The translations under genes and the position numbers were made by a program. Below are positions 14,658 through 26,144 of a stretch of 64,000 bases of DNA, piece by piece. The notes beneath the pieces were generated by a model. The model ran no database searches and was not told the origin of the DNA. It saw only the letters and a list, made by a program, of their open reading frames with translations. The stretch covers positions 1 through 64,000 of the forward strand of contig NZ_JBBDQW010000089.1 of NCBI RefSeq assembly GCF_040905785.1, read 5' to 3'. This DNA comes from Tistlia sp040905785 (GTDB lineage Bacteria; Pseudomonadota; Alphaproteobacteria; Kiloniellales; DSM-21159). Each line of letters starts with the position of its first letter. Positions within the stretch are counted from its first letter, which is position 1.

Positions 14658-15770
14658 TCAGCCCTCCAGCAGCACGAATCCTGCGGTGAAGCCGGGCCCG
14701 AGCGCGGCCAGCAGGTGGCGCCCGGCGAGGCCGCGCTCCAGCTTGCGCGCGAGCGCGAAGAGCACCGTCGGGCCGGACATGTTGCCGTAGCGCTCCAGCA
14801 CCGCCCGCTCGTCGGCCAGGGCCGCCTCCGGCAGGTCGAGCGACTGGGCGAGGGCCGCCAGCACCTTGGCCCCGCCGGGATGCAGGACGTAGCCGTCGAG
14901 GTCGGCGCGGCGCAGGCCGCGGCCGGCCAGGAAGGCGTCGGCCGCCGGGCCGAAGCGCTTGCGCGCGACCCGCGGGATGTCGGCCGAGAACAGCACGCCC
15001 AGGCCGTCGTCCTCGACGTGCCAACCCATGACTTCCAGGCTGTCCGGCCAGCGCCGCTCGCCCCAGGCGACCACCCGCGGGGCCAGGCCCGACGTTTCGC
15101 CCGCCGGTTCTGAGGGGGCCTCCGTCGAGAGCAACGCCGCCGCGGCACCGTCGGCGAAGAGGGCGCAGGCGATGATGTTGCTCTTGGAGTGGTCCTCCGG
15201 CCGGAAGGTCTGGGTGCAGAGCTCGAGCGAGAGCAGCAGCACCCGCGATCCGGGCTCGGCGCGCGCCAGGGCCGCGGCGCGCGCCAGGCCGAGGGCGCCG
15301 CCGGCACAGCCCAGCCCGAACACCGGCAGGCGCTGCAGGTCCTGGCGGAAGTCGAGGCGGTCCATCAGCACGGCGTCGAGCGAGGGCACGGTGAAGCCGG
15401 TCGTGCAGGTCACCACCAGGGCGTCGACCGCGTCGGCGGTCAGCCCGGCCCCGGCCAGGCAGTCGAGGATCGCCCGCTCGGCGAGCGGCGGCGCGGTCTC
15501 CAGGAAGTCGGCGTGGCGCTCGCGCCAGCCGCGCGGTCGGGCGAGGCGCTCGAGCGGCAGGGCCGAGCGGCGCTCCGCGATGCCGGCATTGGCGAAGGCC
15601 GGCAGCAGGCGCAGCACCTCGCTGTCGGCGGCGTCGAAGATCTCGGCCGCGAAGGCCTCGACCGAAGCGCGGTCCAGGCGATGCTCCGGCACCGCCGTCG
15701 CCAGCGACAGCAGGCGCGGCGCAGCGCCGTCCAGCGGGAAGGGGCGGGCCGGGCGTGGTCCGGAAGCCAT
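14658..15770 (-). CDS. Type III polyketide synthase (chalcone/stilbene synthase family)
   Basis: Encodes 370 aa, the normal length of the family. It condenses malonyl-CoA units onto an acyl-CoA starter to give pyrones or phenolic lipids. The catalytic triad is visible: C155 in GLGCAGGAL, H297 in YVLHPGG and N330 in RYGNMSGPT; the C-terminal GPGF loop is also present. The gene is followed by a membrane methyltransferase and is divergent from a dehalogenase-like hydrolase, with a 107-nt gap. The starter unit and chain length cannot be read from sequence. The product is probably a membrane-associated alkylpyrone or alkylresorcinol, judging from other bacterial type III PKS-methyltransferase pairs. 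Confidence 0.92.
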   Translation of the reverse strand: MASGPRPARPFPLDGAAPRLLSLATAVPEHRLDRASVEAFAAEIFDAADSEVLRLLPAFANAGIAERRSALPLERLARPRGWRERHADFLETAPPLAERAILDCLAGAGLTADAVDALVVTCTTGFTVPSLDAVLMDRLDFRQDLQRLPVFGLGCAGGALGLARAAALARAEPGSRVLLLSLELCTQTFRPEDHSKSNIIACALFADGAAAALLSTEAPSEPAGETSGLAPRVVAWGERRWPDSLEVMGWHVEDDGLGVLFSADIPRVARKRFGPAADAFLAGRGLRRADLDGYVLHPGGAKVLAALAQSLDLPEAALADERAVLERYGNMSGPTVLFALARKLERGLAGRHLLAALGPGFTAGFVLLEG

Positions 15771-15877
15771 TGTGCGGTTATGCTCCTCGTGCAGCGCAGC
15801 GCCCGTCTCTCAACCCCGGCTGCAACGCCGGGCGGGCAGGGATCGCCAGGGGGTAACGACAGAGGGGTAACGGCAAG

Positions 15878-16747
15878 GTGTTCGAGGGGTTCGAATCCAG
15901 GTGCGTGGCGACCTCGGGCGCCGAGATCCAGCTGCGCCTCGGCGGCGAGGGGCCGCCGCTGGTGCTGCTGCACGGCTACCCGCAGACCCACGCGATCTGG
16001 CATCGCATGGCGCCGACGCTGGCCGAGCGCTTCACCGTAGTCTGCCCGGACCTGCGCGGCTACGGCGACAGCTCCAAGCCGCCGGGCGGCGGCGACCACT
16101 CGACCTACGCCAAGCGCGCCCTGGCGCGCGACGTGGTCGAGGTCATGGAGGCGCTCGGCTTCCTGCGCTTCGCGGCGGCCGGCCACGACCGCGGCGGGCG
16201 CGTGCTGCATCGCCTGGCGCTCGACCATCCGCAGCGCCTGACCCGCGCGGCGCTGCTCGACATCGCGCCGACCCGGGCGATGTACCGGCGCACCGACCAA
16301 GCCTTCGCGACCGCCTACTTCCACTGGTTCTTCCTGATCCAGCCCTATGACCTGCCGGAGCGCATGATCGGCGCCGACCCCGACGGCTGGCTGCAGGCCT
16401 GCCTCGACCGCTGGGGCGGCGACCCGGCGGCCTTCGACCCGGCGGCGGTCGCCGAGTACAAGCGCTGCTTCCGCGAGCCGGCGGCGATCCACGCCTCCTG
16501 CGAGGACTACCGGGCCGGGGCCAGCATCGACCTGGCGCAGGACGCGGCCGACGAGAAGCTTCTGGTCGAATGCCCGCTGCTCGTGCTCTGGGGCGAGCGC
16601 GGCTTCGTCGGCCGCAGCCTGGAGCCGCTGGCGCTGTGGCGCGCGGTCGCCGAGCGGGTCGAGGGCGAGGCGCTGCCCTGCGGCCATTTCCTGCCCGAGG
16701 AGGCGCCGGAGGCGACCCTGGCGGCTTTCCGGGCGTTCTTCGGGTGA
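15878..16747 (+). CDS. Alpha/beta hydrolase, fluoroacetate dehalogenase-like
   Basis: Encodes 289 aa of the haloacid/haloalkane dehalogenase branch of alpha/beta hydrolases. The nucleophile is D104 (AGHDRGGRV), with H270 (CGHF) and D128 completing the triad. Residues that bind carboxylate (R105, R108) and fluoride (H149, W150, Y211) in fluoroacetate dehalogenase RPA1163 of Rhodopseudomonas (R111, R114, H155, W156, Y219) all occur at matching relative positions. FHWFFLIQPYDLPE is typical of that family. Hydrolysis of fluoroacetate or another 2-haloacid is therefore likely, though some relatives act on other esters or epoxides. The start is GTG; cytoplasmic (no signal peptide). Confidence 0.85.
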   Translation: MFEGFESRCVATSGAEIQLRLGGEGPPLVLLHGYPQTHAIWHRMAPTLAERFTVVCPDLRGYGDSSKPPGGGDHSTYAKRALARDVVEVMEALGFLRFAAAGHDRGGRVLHRLALDHPQRLTRAALLDIAPTRAMYRRTDQAFATAYFHWFFLIQPYDLPERMIGADPDGWLQACLDRWGGDPAAFDPAAVAEYKRCFREPAAIHASCEDYRAGASIDLAQDAADEKLLVECPLLVLWGERGFVGRSLEPLALWRAVAERVEGEALPCGHFLPEEAPEATLAAFRAFFG

Positions 16748-16814
16748 GCGGCGCTATAGCGCTCCGGCGCGCGTGGGCCATATAAGCAACGGAACTGTCG
16801 GTTCGGGATCCTTG

Positions 16815-18296
16815 ATGCGGAAGAGCAGGTACGAGCGGCCCGGGGGCGACCCCCTGTCCAAGCTGACGCGCCGCCGCGGCTTCGTCGGCCGCATCCGCAA
16901 CTATTTCCTGGCCGGCCTGCTGGTCACGGCGCCGCTGGCGATCACCGTCTGGCTGGCCTGGGGCGTCGTCGCCTTCGTCGACGAGACCGTGCTGCCGATG
17001 TTCCCGGCGCGCTGGAACCCCGACACCTACCTGCCCTTTTCGGTGCCCGGCATCGGCGTCGTCCTGACCCTGGCCTTCGTCACTCTGGTCGGCGTCGTCG
17101 CCGCGGGCTACCTGGGGCGCCTGGCGACCGGCTACGGCGAGCGCCTGCTGGCCCGCGTGCCGGTGGTCCGCAGCATCTACTCGGCGACCAAGCAGATTCT
17201 GCAGACGGTCTTGGCCCAGCGCTCCCAGGCGTTTCGCCAGGTCGTGCTGGTCCAGTACCCCTACCAGGGCTGCTGGTCGATAGGCTTCGTCACCGCCGAG
17301 GGCCGCGGCGAGATCCAGCGGGTGACCAGCGACGAGGTCGTGGCGGTCTTCATCCCGGCCGTGCCGAACCCGACCACGGGCTTCCTGCTGTTCGTGCCGC
17401 GCGAGGAGGTCAATACCCTCGACATCTCGGTCGAGCAGGGGCTGAAGCTGGTGATCTCCGGCGGTATCGTCGTGCCCGATCCTGACGAGCGGCCGAGCGC
17501 GCTCGCCCTGGCGCCGCCGCCGCCGCCGCGCCGCCTCGGCCCGCTGGCCAAGCTGCGCAACTACTTCCTGGCCGGACTGCTGGTCACCGCGCCCTTCGCG
17601 ATCACCCTCTGGCTGGCGGCGCGCGTGGTCGCCTTCGTCGATGCGCGGATCGTCTCCCCGATCCCGATCGTGTGGCGCCCGGGCTACCTGCTGGCGCAGG
17701 CCTTCCACGGCTACGTGGCGCCGCTGCTGCCGGCCGACTGGCGCGTCGCCCAGTGGGTGCCGCCCGAAGGCATCGGCCTGGACATCCCGGGGCTCGGCCT
17801 GCTGATCGTGTTCCTCGGGCTGACCCTGATCGGCCTGCTGGCCGCCGGACTGATCGGCCGCTCGCTGATGCGCGCCACCCACTGGGCGCTGTCGCGCGTG
17901 CCGATCGTCGGCTCGGTCTACGGTGCGCTCAAGCAGATCCTCGAGACGGTCATGGCGGCGCGCTCCGACGCATTTCGCGAATGCGTCCTGTTCCAGTACC
18001 CGCGCCGCGGCGTCTGGGCGATCGGCTTCATCACCGGCAAGACCGAGGGCCACGTCCAGGAGCTGACCGAGGGCCACGTCATCAACGTCTTCCTGCCGAC
18101 GACGCCGAACCCGACCTCCGGCTTCCTGATGTTCGTGCCGGAGGCGGAGGTCATTCACCTGTCGATGACGGTCGAGGAGGGCCTGAAGATGGTCGTCTCC
18201 GGCGGCATCGTGACCCCCACCGACCACGCCGCCCCCGACGCCGCCCCCGACGCCCCGCCGCCGCTCCCCGACCGCCAGGCCGCCAGCGGCGACTGA
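16815..18296 (+). CDS. Membrane protein with two tandem DUF502 domains
   Basis: Encodes 493 aa. Residues about 25-235 and 245-465 are two copies of the same domain: each starts RNYFLAGLLVTAP (N29 and N249), then has a second membrane segment, a VP(V/I)V..(I/V)Y..(T/L)KQIL motif and an FxxYP...W(S/A)IGF(V/I)T strand region, and ends in a (V/I)SGGIV segment. DUF502 proteins are normally single-domain (about 200-250 aa) two-helix inner-membrane proteins of unknown function; here the gene has duplicated internally. A Pro/Ala linker joins the halves. The ATG at 16815 is chosen; an in-frame GTG at 16773 would add 14 residues. The gene stands alone on the plus strand before a repeat region and recG. 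Confidence 0.82.
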   Translation: MRKSRYERPGGDPLSKLTRRRGFVGRIRNYFLAGLLVTAPLAITVWLAWGVVAFVDETVLPMFPARWNPDTYLPFSVPGIGVVLTLAFVTLVGVVAAGYLGRLATGYGERLLARVPVVRSIYSATKQILQTVLAQRSQAFRQVVLVQYPYQGCWSIGFVTAEGRGEIQRVTSDEVVAVFIPAVPNPTTGFLLFVPREEVNTLDISVEQGLKLVISGGIVVPDPDERPSALALAPPPPPRRLGPLAKLRNYFLAGLLVTAPFAITLWLAARVVAFVDARIVSPIPIVWRPGYLLAQAFHGYVAPLLPADWRVAQWVPPEGIGLDIPGLGLLIVFLGLTLIGLLAAGLIGRSLMRATHWALSRVPIVGSVYGALKQILETVMAARSDAFRECVLFQYPRRGVWAIGFITGKTEGHVQELTEGHVINVFLPTTPNPTSGFLMFVPEAEVIHLSMTVEEGLKMVVSGGIVTPTDHAAPDAAPDAPPPLPDRQAASGD

Positions 18297-18327
18297 CGCG
18301 GCCGGCGGCTCGAGGCCCTCGGGCGCA

Positions 18328-18579
18328 GTCATCCCCGCGCAGGCGCCACTCGCGTCGTCATTCCCGCGCCAGCCCCAACAGAATCGTCATCCCCGCGCAG
18401 GTGCCACCCACGTCGTCCCCGCATCGGCCCCACCTCAAGTCGTCATCCCCGCGCCAGCCCCAACAGAATCGTCATCCCCGCGAAAGCGGGGATCCATACG
18501 CCAGTACCGCAAGCGCGGACCCAGCGGGGTTCGTGCCGGCCTCGCATACCCATGGATCCCCGCTTTCGCGGGGATGACG
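18328..18579. repeat. Cluster of GTCATCCCCGCG intergenic repeats with a terminal inverted pair
   Basis: This gene-free stretch (18297-18646) holds at least five copies of a unit starting (C)GTCATCCCCGCG, at 18328, 18356, 18385, 18441 and 18470. Two units share the tail CCAGCCCCAACAGAAT (18356-18384 and 18441-18469). The last unit, with a CGAAAG turn, is mirrored by its reverse complement at 18552-18579, giving a 28-bp inverted pair about 54 nt apart. This is the GTCATCCCCGCGAAAGCGGGGA element found between genes in many proteobacteria. Unit spacing is irregular, so it is not a CRISPR array. Confidence 0.85.
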
Positions 18580-18646
18580 GGGCAGAACGGGGATGTCGGC
18601 AAAGAACGGGAAGGACAGCAAACAGCGAAAACGGCAGCAGGCCGCC

Positions 18647-20722
18647 TCAGCCCGAGCGCAGGTAGCGGATCGCCTGGTCGCGCTCGAAGAGGTAGAGCAG
18701 GCAGCGCAGGGCCTGGCCGCGCGGGCCCGAGAGCTCGGGGTCGCGCTCCAGGATCAGGGCGACGTCGTCGCGCGCCACGGCCAGCAGGTCGGCGTGCAGG
18801 GCGAGGTCGGCGAGGCGGAACTGCGGCAGGCCGGACTGGCGGGTTCCGAGCAGCTCGCCGGCGCCGCGCAGCTCCAGGTCCTTCTCGGCGATGCGGAAGC
18901 CGTCGTCGGTCTCGCGCATCACCTCCAGGCGCTCGCGCGCGGTCTCGCCGAGCGGGCCGCGGTAGAGCAGCAGACAGGTCGCGGCGCGCCGGCCGCGGCC
19001 GATGCGGCCGCGCAGCTGGTGCAGCTGGGCGAGGCCGAAGCGCTCGGCCTGCTCGATCACCATGACCGTCGCCGCCGGCACGTCGACGCCGACCTCGATC
19101 ACCGTGGTCGCGACCAGCAGGTCGGCGGAGCCGCTCGCGAAGGCGGCCATGGCGGCGTCCTTCTCGGCGCCCTTGAGGCGGCCGTGGACCAGGGCGACCC
19201 TGCCGGGGAAGCGCTGCTCGAGGACCCGGAAGCGCTCCTCGGCCGCGGCCTGGTCGCCGAGCTCGGACTCCTCGACCAGCGGGCAGACCCAGAAGACCTT
19301 GCCGCCCGCCGCCATGGCGCGCCCGGCGGCCTCGATCACCTGCTCCAGGCGTTCGAGCGGGATCGTGCGGGTGTCGACCGGCCGGCGGCCCGCCGGCTTC
19401 TCGGTCAGGCGCGAGACGTCCATGTCGCCGTAGGCGGTCAGCTCCAGGGTCCGCGGGATCGGCGTCGCGGTCATCACCAGCACGTCGGCGGCGGCGCTCT
19501 TGGAGGAGAGCTGCAGGCGCTGGTGGACGCCGAAGCGGTGCTGCTCGTCGACCACGGCCAGGGCCAGGTCGGCGAAGGCGACCTCCTCCTGGAACAGCGC
19601 GTGGGTGCCGACCGCGATCGCCGTCCGCCCGTCGGCCAGGCGCTCCAGGATCGCGGCGCGAGTCTTGCCCTTCTCGCGGCCGGTCAGCAGCGCGACCTCG
19701 ACGCCGGCCGCCGCGGCCAGCGGCTCGACGGTCGCCAGGTGCTGGCGCGCCAGGATCTCGGTCGGCGCCATCAGCGCCGCCTGGGCGCCGCTCTCGACGG
19801 CGTTGAGCATGGCGAGCAGGGCGACGACCGTCTTGCCGCTGCCGACGTCGCCCTGGAGCAGGCGCAGCATCTTCAGCGGCTGCGCCATGTCGGCGCGGAT
19901 CTCCTCGAGCGCGCCCTGCTGCGAGGCGGTCAGCGCGAAGGGCAGGGCGGCGACGACCTTGCCGGCCAGGCGCCCGTCGCCGCGGATCGCGCGGCCGCGG
20001 GCCTGACGCTGCCGGCGGCGCACCAGGGCGAGGGCGAGCTGGTTGGCCAGCAGCTCGTCGTAGGCGAGGCGCGCGCGCGCCGGCGCCAGCGGCGAGAGGT
20101 CCTCGGCCTCGCCGGGCGCGTGGGCGCTCTTCAGGGCCTCGAGCCAGCCGCTCCACTGCCGGCGCTTCAGCCAGGCCGGGTCCTGCCATTCGGGCAGCGA
20201 GGGCGCGCGGGCGACGGCCGCCTGGGCCGCCTTCCAGACGACCTTGGGCTGCAGGCCGGCGGTCAGCGGGTAGACCGCCTCGACCGCCGGCAGGTCGCCC
20301 TCCTCCAGGCCGGTGACGTAATCGGGATGGGCCATCTGCGGCCGCCCGTTGAAGACCTCGACCCGCCCGCTGACCCGGCGCTTCTCGCCGCGCGGCAGCA
20401 GCTTCGACAGCCAGTCGCCGCGCGCGTGGAACCAGACCAGCTCGATGAAGCCGCTCTCGTCGCGCGCCCGGACGCGGTAGGGCTGGCGCGCGCGGCCGGG
20501 CAGGTGCTCCTCGATCGTGAGCGTCAGGGTCGCGACGCGGCCGGGCTCGGCCTCGGCGACGCTGGGCCGGTAGCGCCGGTCGACCAGGCTCGCCGGCAGG
20601 TGCCAGCAGAGGTCGACGACGCGCGGGCCGGCCAGGCGCTGGAACAGCTTGGCGAGCCGCGGCCCGACGCCGGGCAGCGTCTCGATCTCGGCGAACAGCG
20701 GGTTGAGCAGGCTGGGGCGCAA
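18647..20722 (-). CDS. recG: ATP-dependent DNA helicase RecG
   Basis: Encodes 691 aa, a normal RecG length. It unwinds and reverses stalled replication forks and branch-migrates Holliday junctions. The N-terminal wedge (OB-fold) region is followed by the helicase core: Walker A GDVGSGKT at 291-298, DEQH box in VVDEQHRFG, motif III TATPIPRTLE, and motif VI HQLRGRIGRG. The C-terminal LRGAGELLGTRQSG is typical. The start is TTG at 20722, supported by the family N-terminus (RP.LLNPLF...LPGVGP). It is divergent from sdhE, with 131 nt between. Confidence 0.96.
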   Translation of the reverse strand: MRPSLLNPLFAEIETLPGVGPRLAKLFQRLAGPRVVDLCWHLPASLVDRRYRPSVAEAEPGRVATLTLTIEEHLPGRARQPYRVRARDESGFIELVWFHARGDWLSKLLPRGEKRRVSGRVEVFNGRPQMAHPDYVTGLEEGDLPAVEAVYPLTAGLQPKVVWKAAQAAVARAPSLPEWQDPAWLKRRQWSGWLEALKSAHAPGEAEDLSPLAPARARLAYDELLANQLALALVRRRQRQARGRAIRGDGRLAGKVVAALPFALTASQQGALEEIRADMAQPLKMLRLLQGDVGSGKTVVALLAMLNAVESGAQAALMAPTEILARQHLATVEPLAAAAGVEVALLTGREKGKTRAAILERLADGRTAIAVGTHALFQEEVAFADLALAVVDEQHRFGVHQRLQLSSKSAAADVLVMTATPIPRTLELTAYGDMDVSRLTEKPAGRRPVDTRTIPLERLEQVIEAAGRAMAAGGKVFWVCPLVEESELGDQAAAEERFRVLEQRFPGRVALVHGRLKGAEKDAAMAAFASGSADLLVATTVIEVGVDVPAATVMVIEQAERFGLAQLHQLRGRIGRGRRAATCLLLYRGPLGETARERLEVMRETDDGFRIAEKDLELRGAGELLGTRQSGLPQFRLADLALHADLLAVARDDVALILERDPELSGPRGQALRCLLYLFERDQAIRYLRSG

Positions 20723-20799
20723 GGGTCGGATCCGGTTCGGCTGGCCCCGTGCCAGGAAGCGATGGCAGGGGGCGTATGGCTGGGTCCGGCAGGCCGTGG

Positions 20800-20828
20800 G
20801 TGACGCGGCGGCAAGGCGGCTCTATATC
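20800..20828 (+). promoter_or_regulatory. Candidate promoter for sdhE-mfd
   Basis: GTGACG (20800-20805) and TATATC (20823-20828) are 17 nt apart, 25 nt before the sdhE start. Each hexamer matches the housekeeping consensus at four of six positions. Confidence 0.45.
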
Positions 20829-20853
20829 ATGGCGCGATCGAGAGAGAGGGGAA

Positions 20854-21168
20854 ATGACCGGTCAGGATCCGGCGCGGGAAACCATGCGGGCACAAAGCGC
20901 CGAGGCGCCGGAATCGCTCGAGGTCCGGCGCAAGCGCCTGCGCTTCCGCAGTTGGCACCGCGGCACGCGCGAGATGGACCTGCTGGTCGGCAGCTTCGCC
21001 GACCGCCATCTCGCCGGCTTCGATTCGGGCCAGCTCGACCGCTACGAAGCGCTGTTGCTGGAGCCCGATCCCGATCTGTACAACTGGATGATCGGCGCAG
21101 CCGAGCCGCCGGGTGCCCTCGATCACGACGTGATGAAGCTGCTGCGCAGCTTCAAGTACCACCCATAA
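20854..21168 (+). CDS. sdhE: FAD assembly factor SdhE (succinate dehydrogenase)
   Basis: Encodes 104 aa of the Sdh5/SdhE (DUF339) family, which helps attach FAD covalently to the SdhA subunit of succinate dehydrogenase. The conserved RG-x-x-E motif is present as RGTREMD (about residues 36-42), and the C-terminal YxWM pattern appears as LYNWMIG. A purine-rich AGAGAGGGGAA site precedes the ATG. It lies 21 nt before mfd and is probably co-transcribed with it; recG-sdhE-mfd is a recurrent alphaproteobacterial order. Confidence 0.92.
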   Translation: MTGQDPARETMRAQSAEAPESLEVRRKRLRFRSWHRGTREMDLLVGSFADRHLAGFDSGQLDRYEALLLEPDPDLYNWMIGAAEPPGALDHDVMKLLRSFKYHP

Positions 21169-21189
21169 CCTTCGGACGAACATAAGCTT

Positions 21190-24711
<3,522 letters not shown>

Positions 24712-24785
24712 GGCCGTTAGACCCGACGACAGGCCGCCCGGGGACTCGCGCAGGCGATCCGGCGGGGGCTGCTCGGACGGCAGGC

Positions 24786-26129
24786 CTAGGCCGAGGCTGG
24801 TTCCGGCGTCGCGACGCTCGCGAGAGCCTCGTCCAGCACCTCGACGATCCGGTCGATCTCCGCCTCGGTAATGACGTAGGGCGGCGTGATCTGAATCTGG
24901 TCGCCGCCGCGGCCGTAGTTGACGTTCGGGTTGCCGACGATCAGCAGCACGCCCCGTTCTCTCGCGGCGGCGACGACCCGCTCGGCCGTCTTCAGTTCGG
25001 CCGGCAGCGGCGCTCTCGTTCCTCGGTCGGCGACCAGTTCGAGGCCGGCGAGCAGGCCTGCGCCACGGATCTCGCCGATCGTGGTGTGGCGGGTCGCTAG
25101 CTCCTGCAGGCGGCGGTGCAGGTAGACCCCCCGCTCGGCGGCGCGTTCGAACAGCCGGTGCGCCTGCATGTACTCGAAGACCTTCAGGCCGATGAAGCAG
25201 GACAGGGGGTGACCTGCGTAGGTGAAGCCGTGGGTGAATTCGCCGGTGCCGGCGCGGAACGCCTCGACCACCCGCTCGGAGGCCAGCACCGCGCCCAACG
25301 GGGCGTACCCGCTGCCGATCGTCTTGCCACAGGTGATGATGTCCGCCTCCACACCCCAGCGCGACAGCGCAAAGGGGCTGCCGGTGCGGCCGTAGCCAAC
25401 CAGAACCTCGTCGGCGATGAAGAGCACGTCGTAGCGGTCGCAGATCTCCCGGATCCGGCGGTAGTAGTCGTCGACCGGCATCAGGCCGGTGATCGAGGTG
25501 CCGCTGGTCGGCTCGGCGATGAAGGCCGCGACGCTGTCCGGCCCTTCCTGCAGGATGACGCGCTCGAGGTCGCCGGCGCAGGCCGTGCCGCAGGAGGGAT
25601 GACTTTTGCCGAAGGGACAGCGGTAGCAATAGGGCGGCACTATGCGCGGCACGCCGCGCAGCATCGGTGCGAAGGGCTCCTTCCACACGGGCCGGTCGGA
25701 GAGCTCCAGCGAAGCCATCGTCACGCCGTGGAAGGCATGACTGCGGGCGACGACCTTGAACTTCGATGGGCGGCCGCGGTGCAGGTGATATTGCCGCGCC
25801 ATCTTGAGGGCGGTCTCGGTCGCCTCGGAGCCGCCGGTCACCCAGTAGGCGGCGGCCATCGAGGGCGGCGCGATTGACAGGAGCGCGGCCGAGAGCTCCT
25901 CCTGCCACGGGTGCGTGAAGCTGGCGCCGTAGACATAGGGGATTCGTCCGGCCTGGCCGGCGACCGCGTCCAGGATCTCCGGCACGCCGTGCCCGATGGC
26001 CACGACCGCGGCACCGCCGACCGCGTCGAGATAGCGGCGGCCGTCATCGTCGTAGAGGTAGACGCCCTCGCCGCGCACAATGCGCCGCGGCGGGTTGTTC
26101 AGGTTTCGGTAGAAGACGGGAGAGGTCAT
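24786..26129 (-). CDS. Class III PLP-dependent aminotransferase
   Basis: Encodes 447 aa of the class III (ornithine/omega-amino acid) aminotransferase group. The PLP-binding lysine is in ITCGKTIGSGYAPLGAV; the upstream FIADEVLVGYGRTG carries the Asp that contacts the PLP ring nitrogen, and WVTGGSEATETALK binds phosphate. A cluster YCYRCPFGKSHPSCG adds three Cys in the middle, an uncommon detail. It is the last gene of the gntR-dctP-dctQ-dctM operon, 15 nt after dctM, so it probably transaminates the imported compound or a breakdown product. The exact amino donor cannot be told from sequence. Confidence 0.88.
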   Translation of the reverse strand: MTSPVFYRNLNNPPRRIVRGEGVYLYDDDGRRYLDAVGGAAVVAIGHGVPEILDAVAGQAGRIPYVYGASFTHPWQEELSAALLSIAPPSMAAAYWVTGGSEATETALKMARQYHLHRGRPSKFKVVARSHAFHGVTMASLELSDRPVWKEPFAPMLRGVPRIVPPYCYRCPFGKSHPSCGTACAGDLERVILQEGPDSVAAFIAEPTSGTSITGLMPVDDYYRRIREICDRYDVLFIADEVLVGYGRTGSPFALSRWGVEADIITCGKTIGSGYAPLGAVLASERVVEAFRAGTGEFTHGFTYAGHPLSCFIGLKVFEYMQAHRLFERAAERGVYLHRRLQELATRHTTIGEIRGAGLLAGLELVADRGTRAPLPAELKTAERVVAAARERGVLLIVGNPNVNYGRGGDQIQITPPYVITEAEIDRIVEVLDEALASVATPEPASA

Positions 26130-26144
26130 GGCAGAGCCTCGGCG

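Noticed and set aside
13838..14689. Plus-strand frame across the tRNA-Leu region
   Set aside because: It overlaps the second tRNA, the end of the first, and the methyltransferase gene; two peptides with the sequence SSPLSRT arise only from translating tRNA arms.
18328..18579. CRISPR array
   Set aside because: Units vary in sequence and spacing, two 'spacers' are the same, one unit is inverted, and no cas genes are near.
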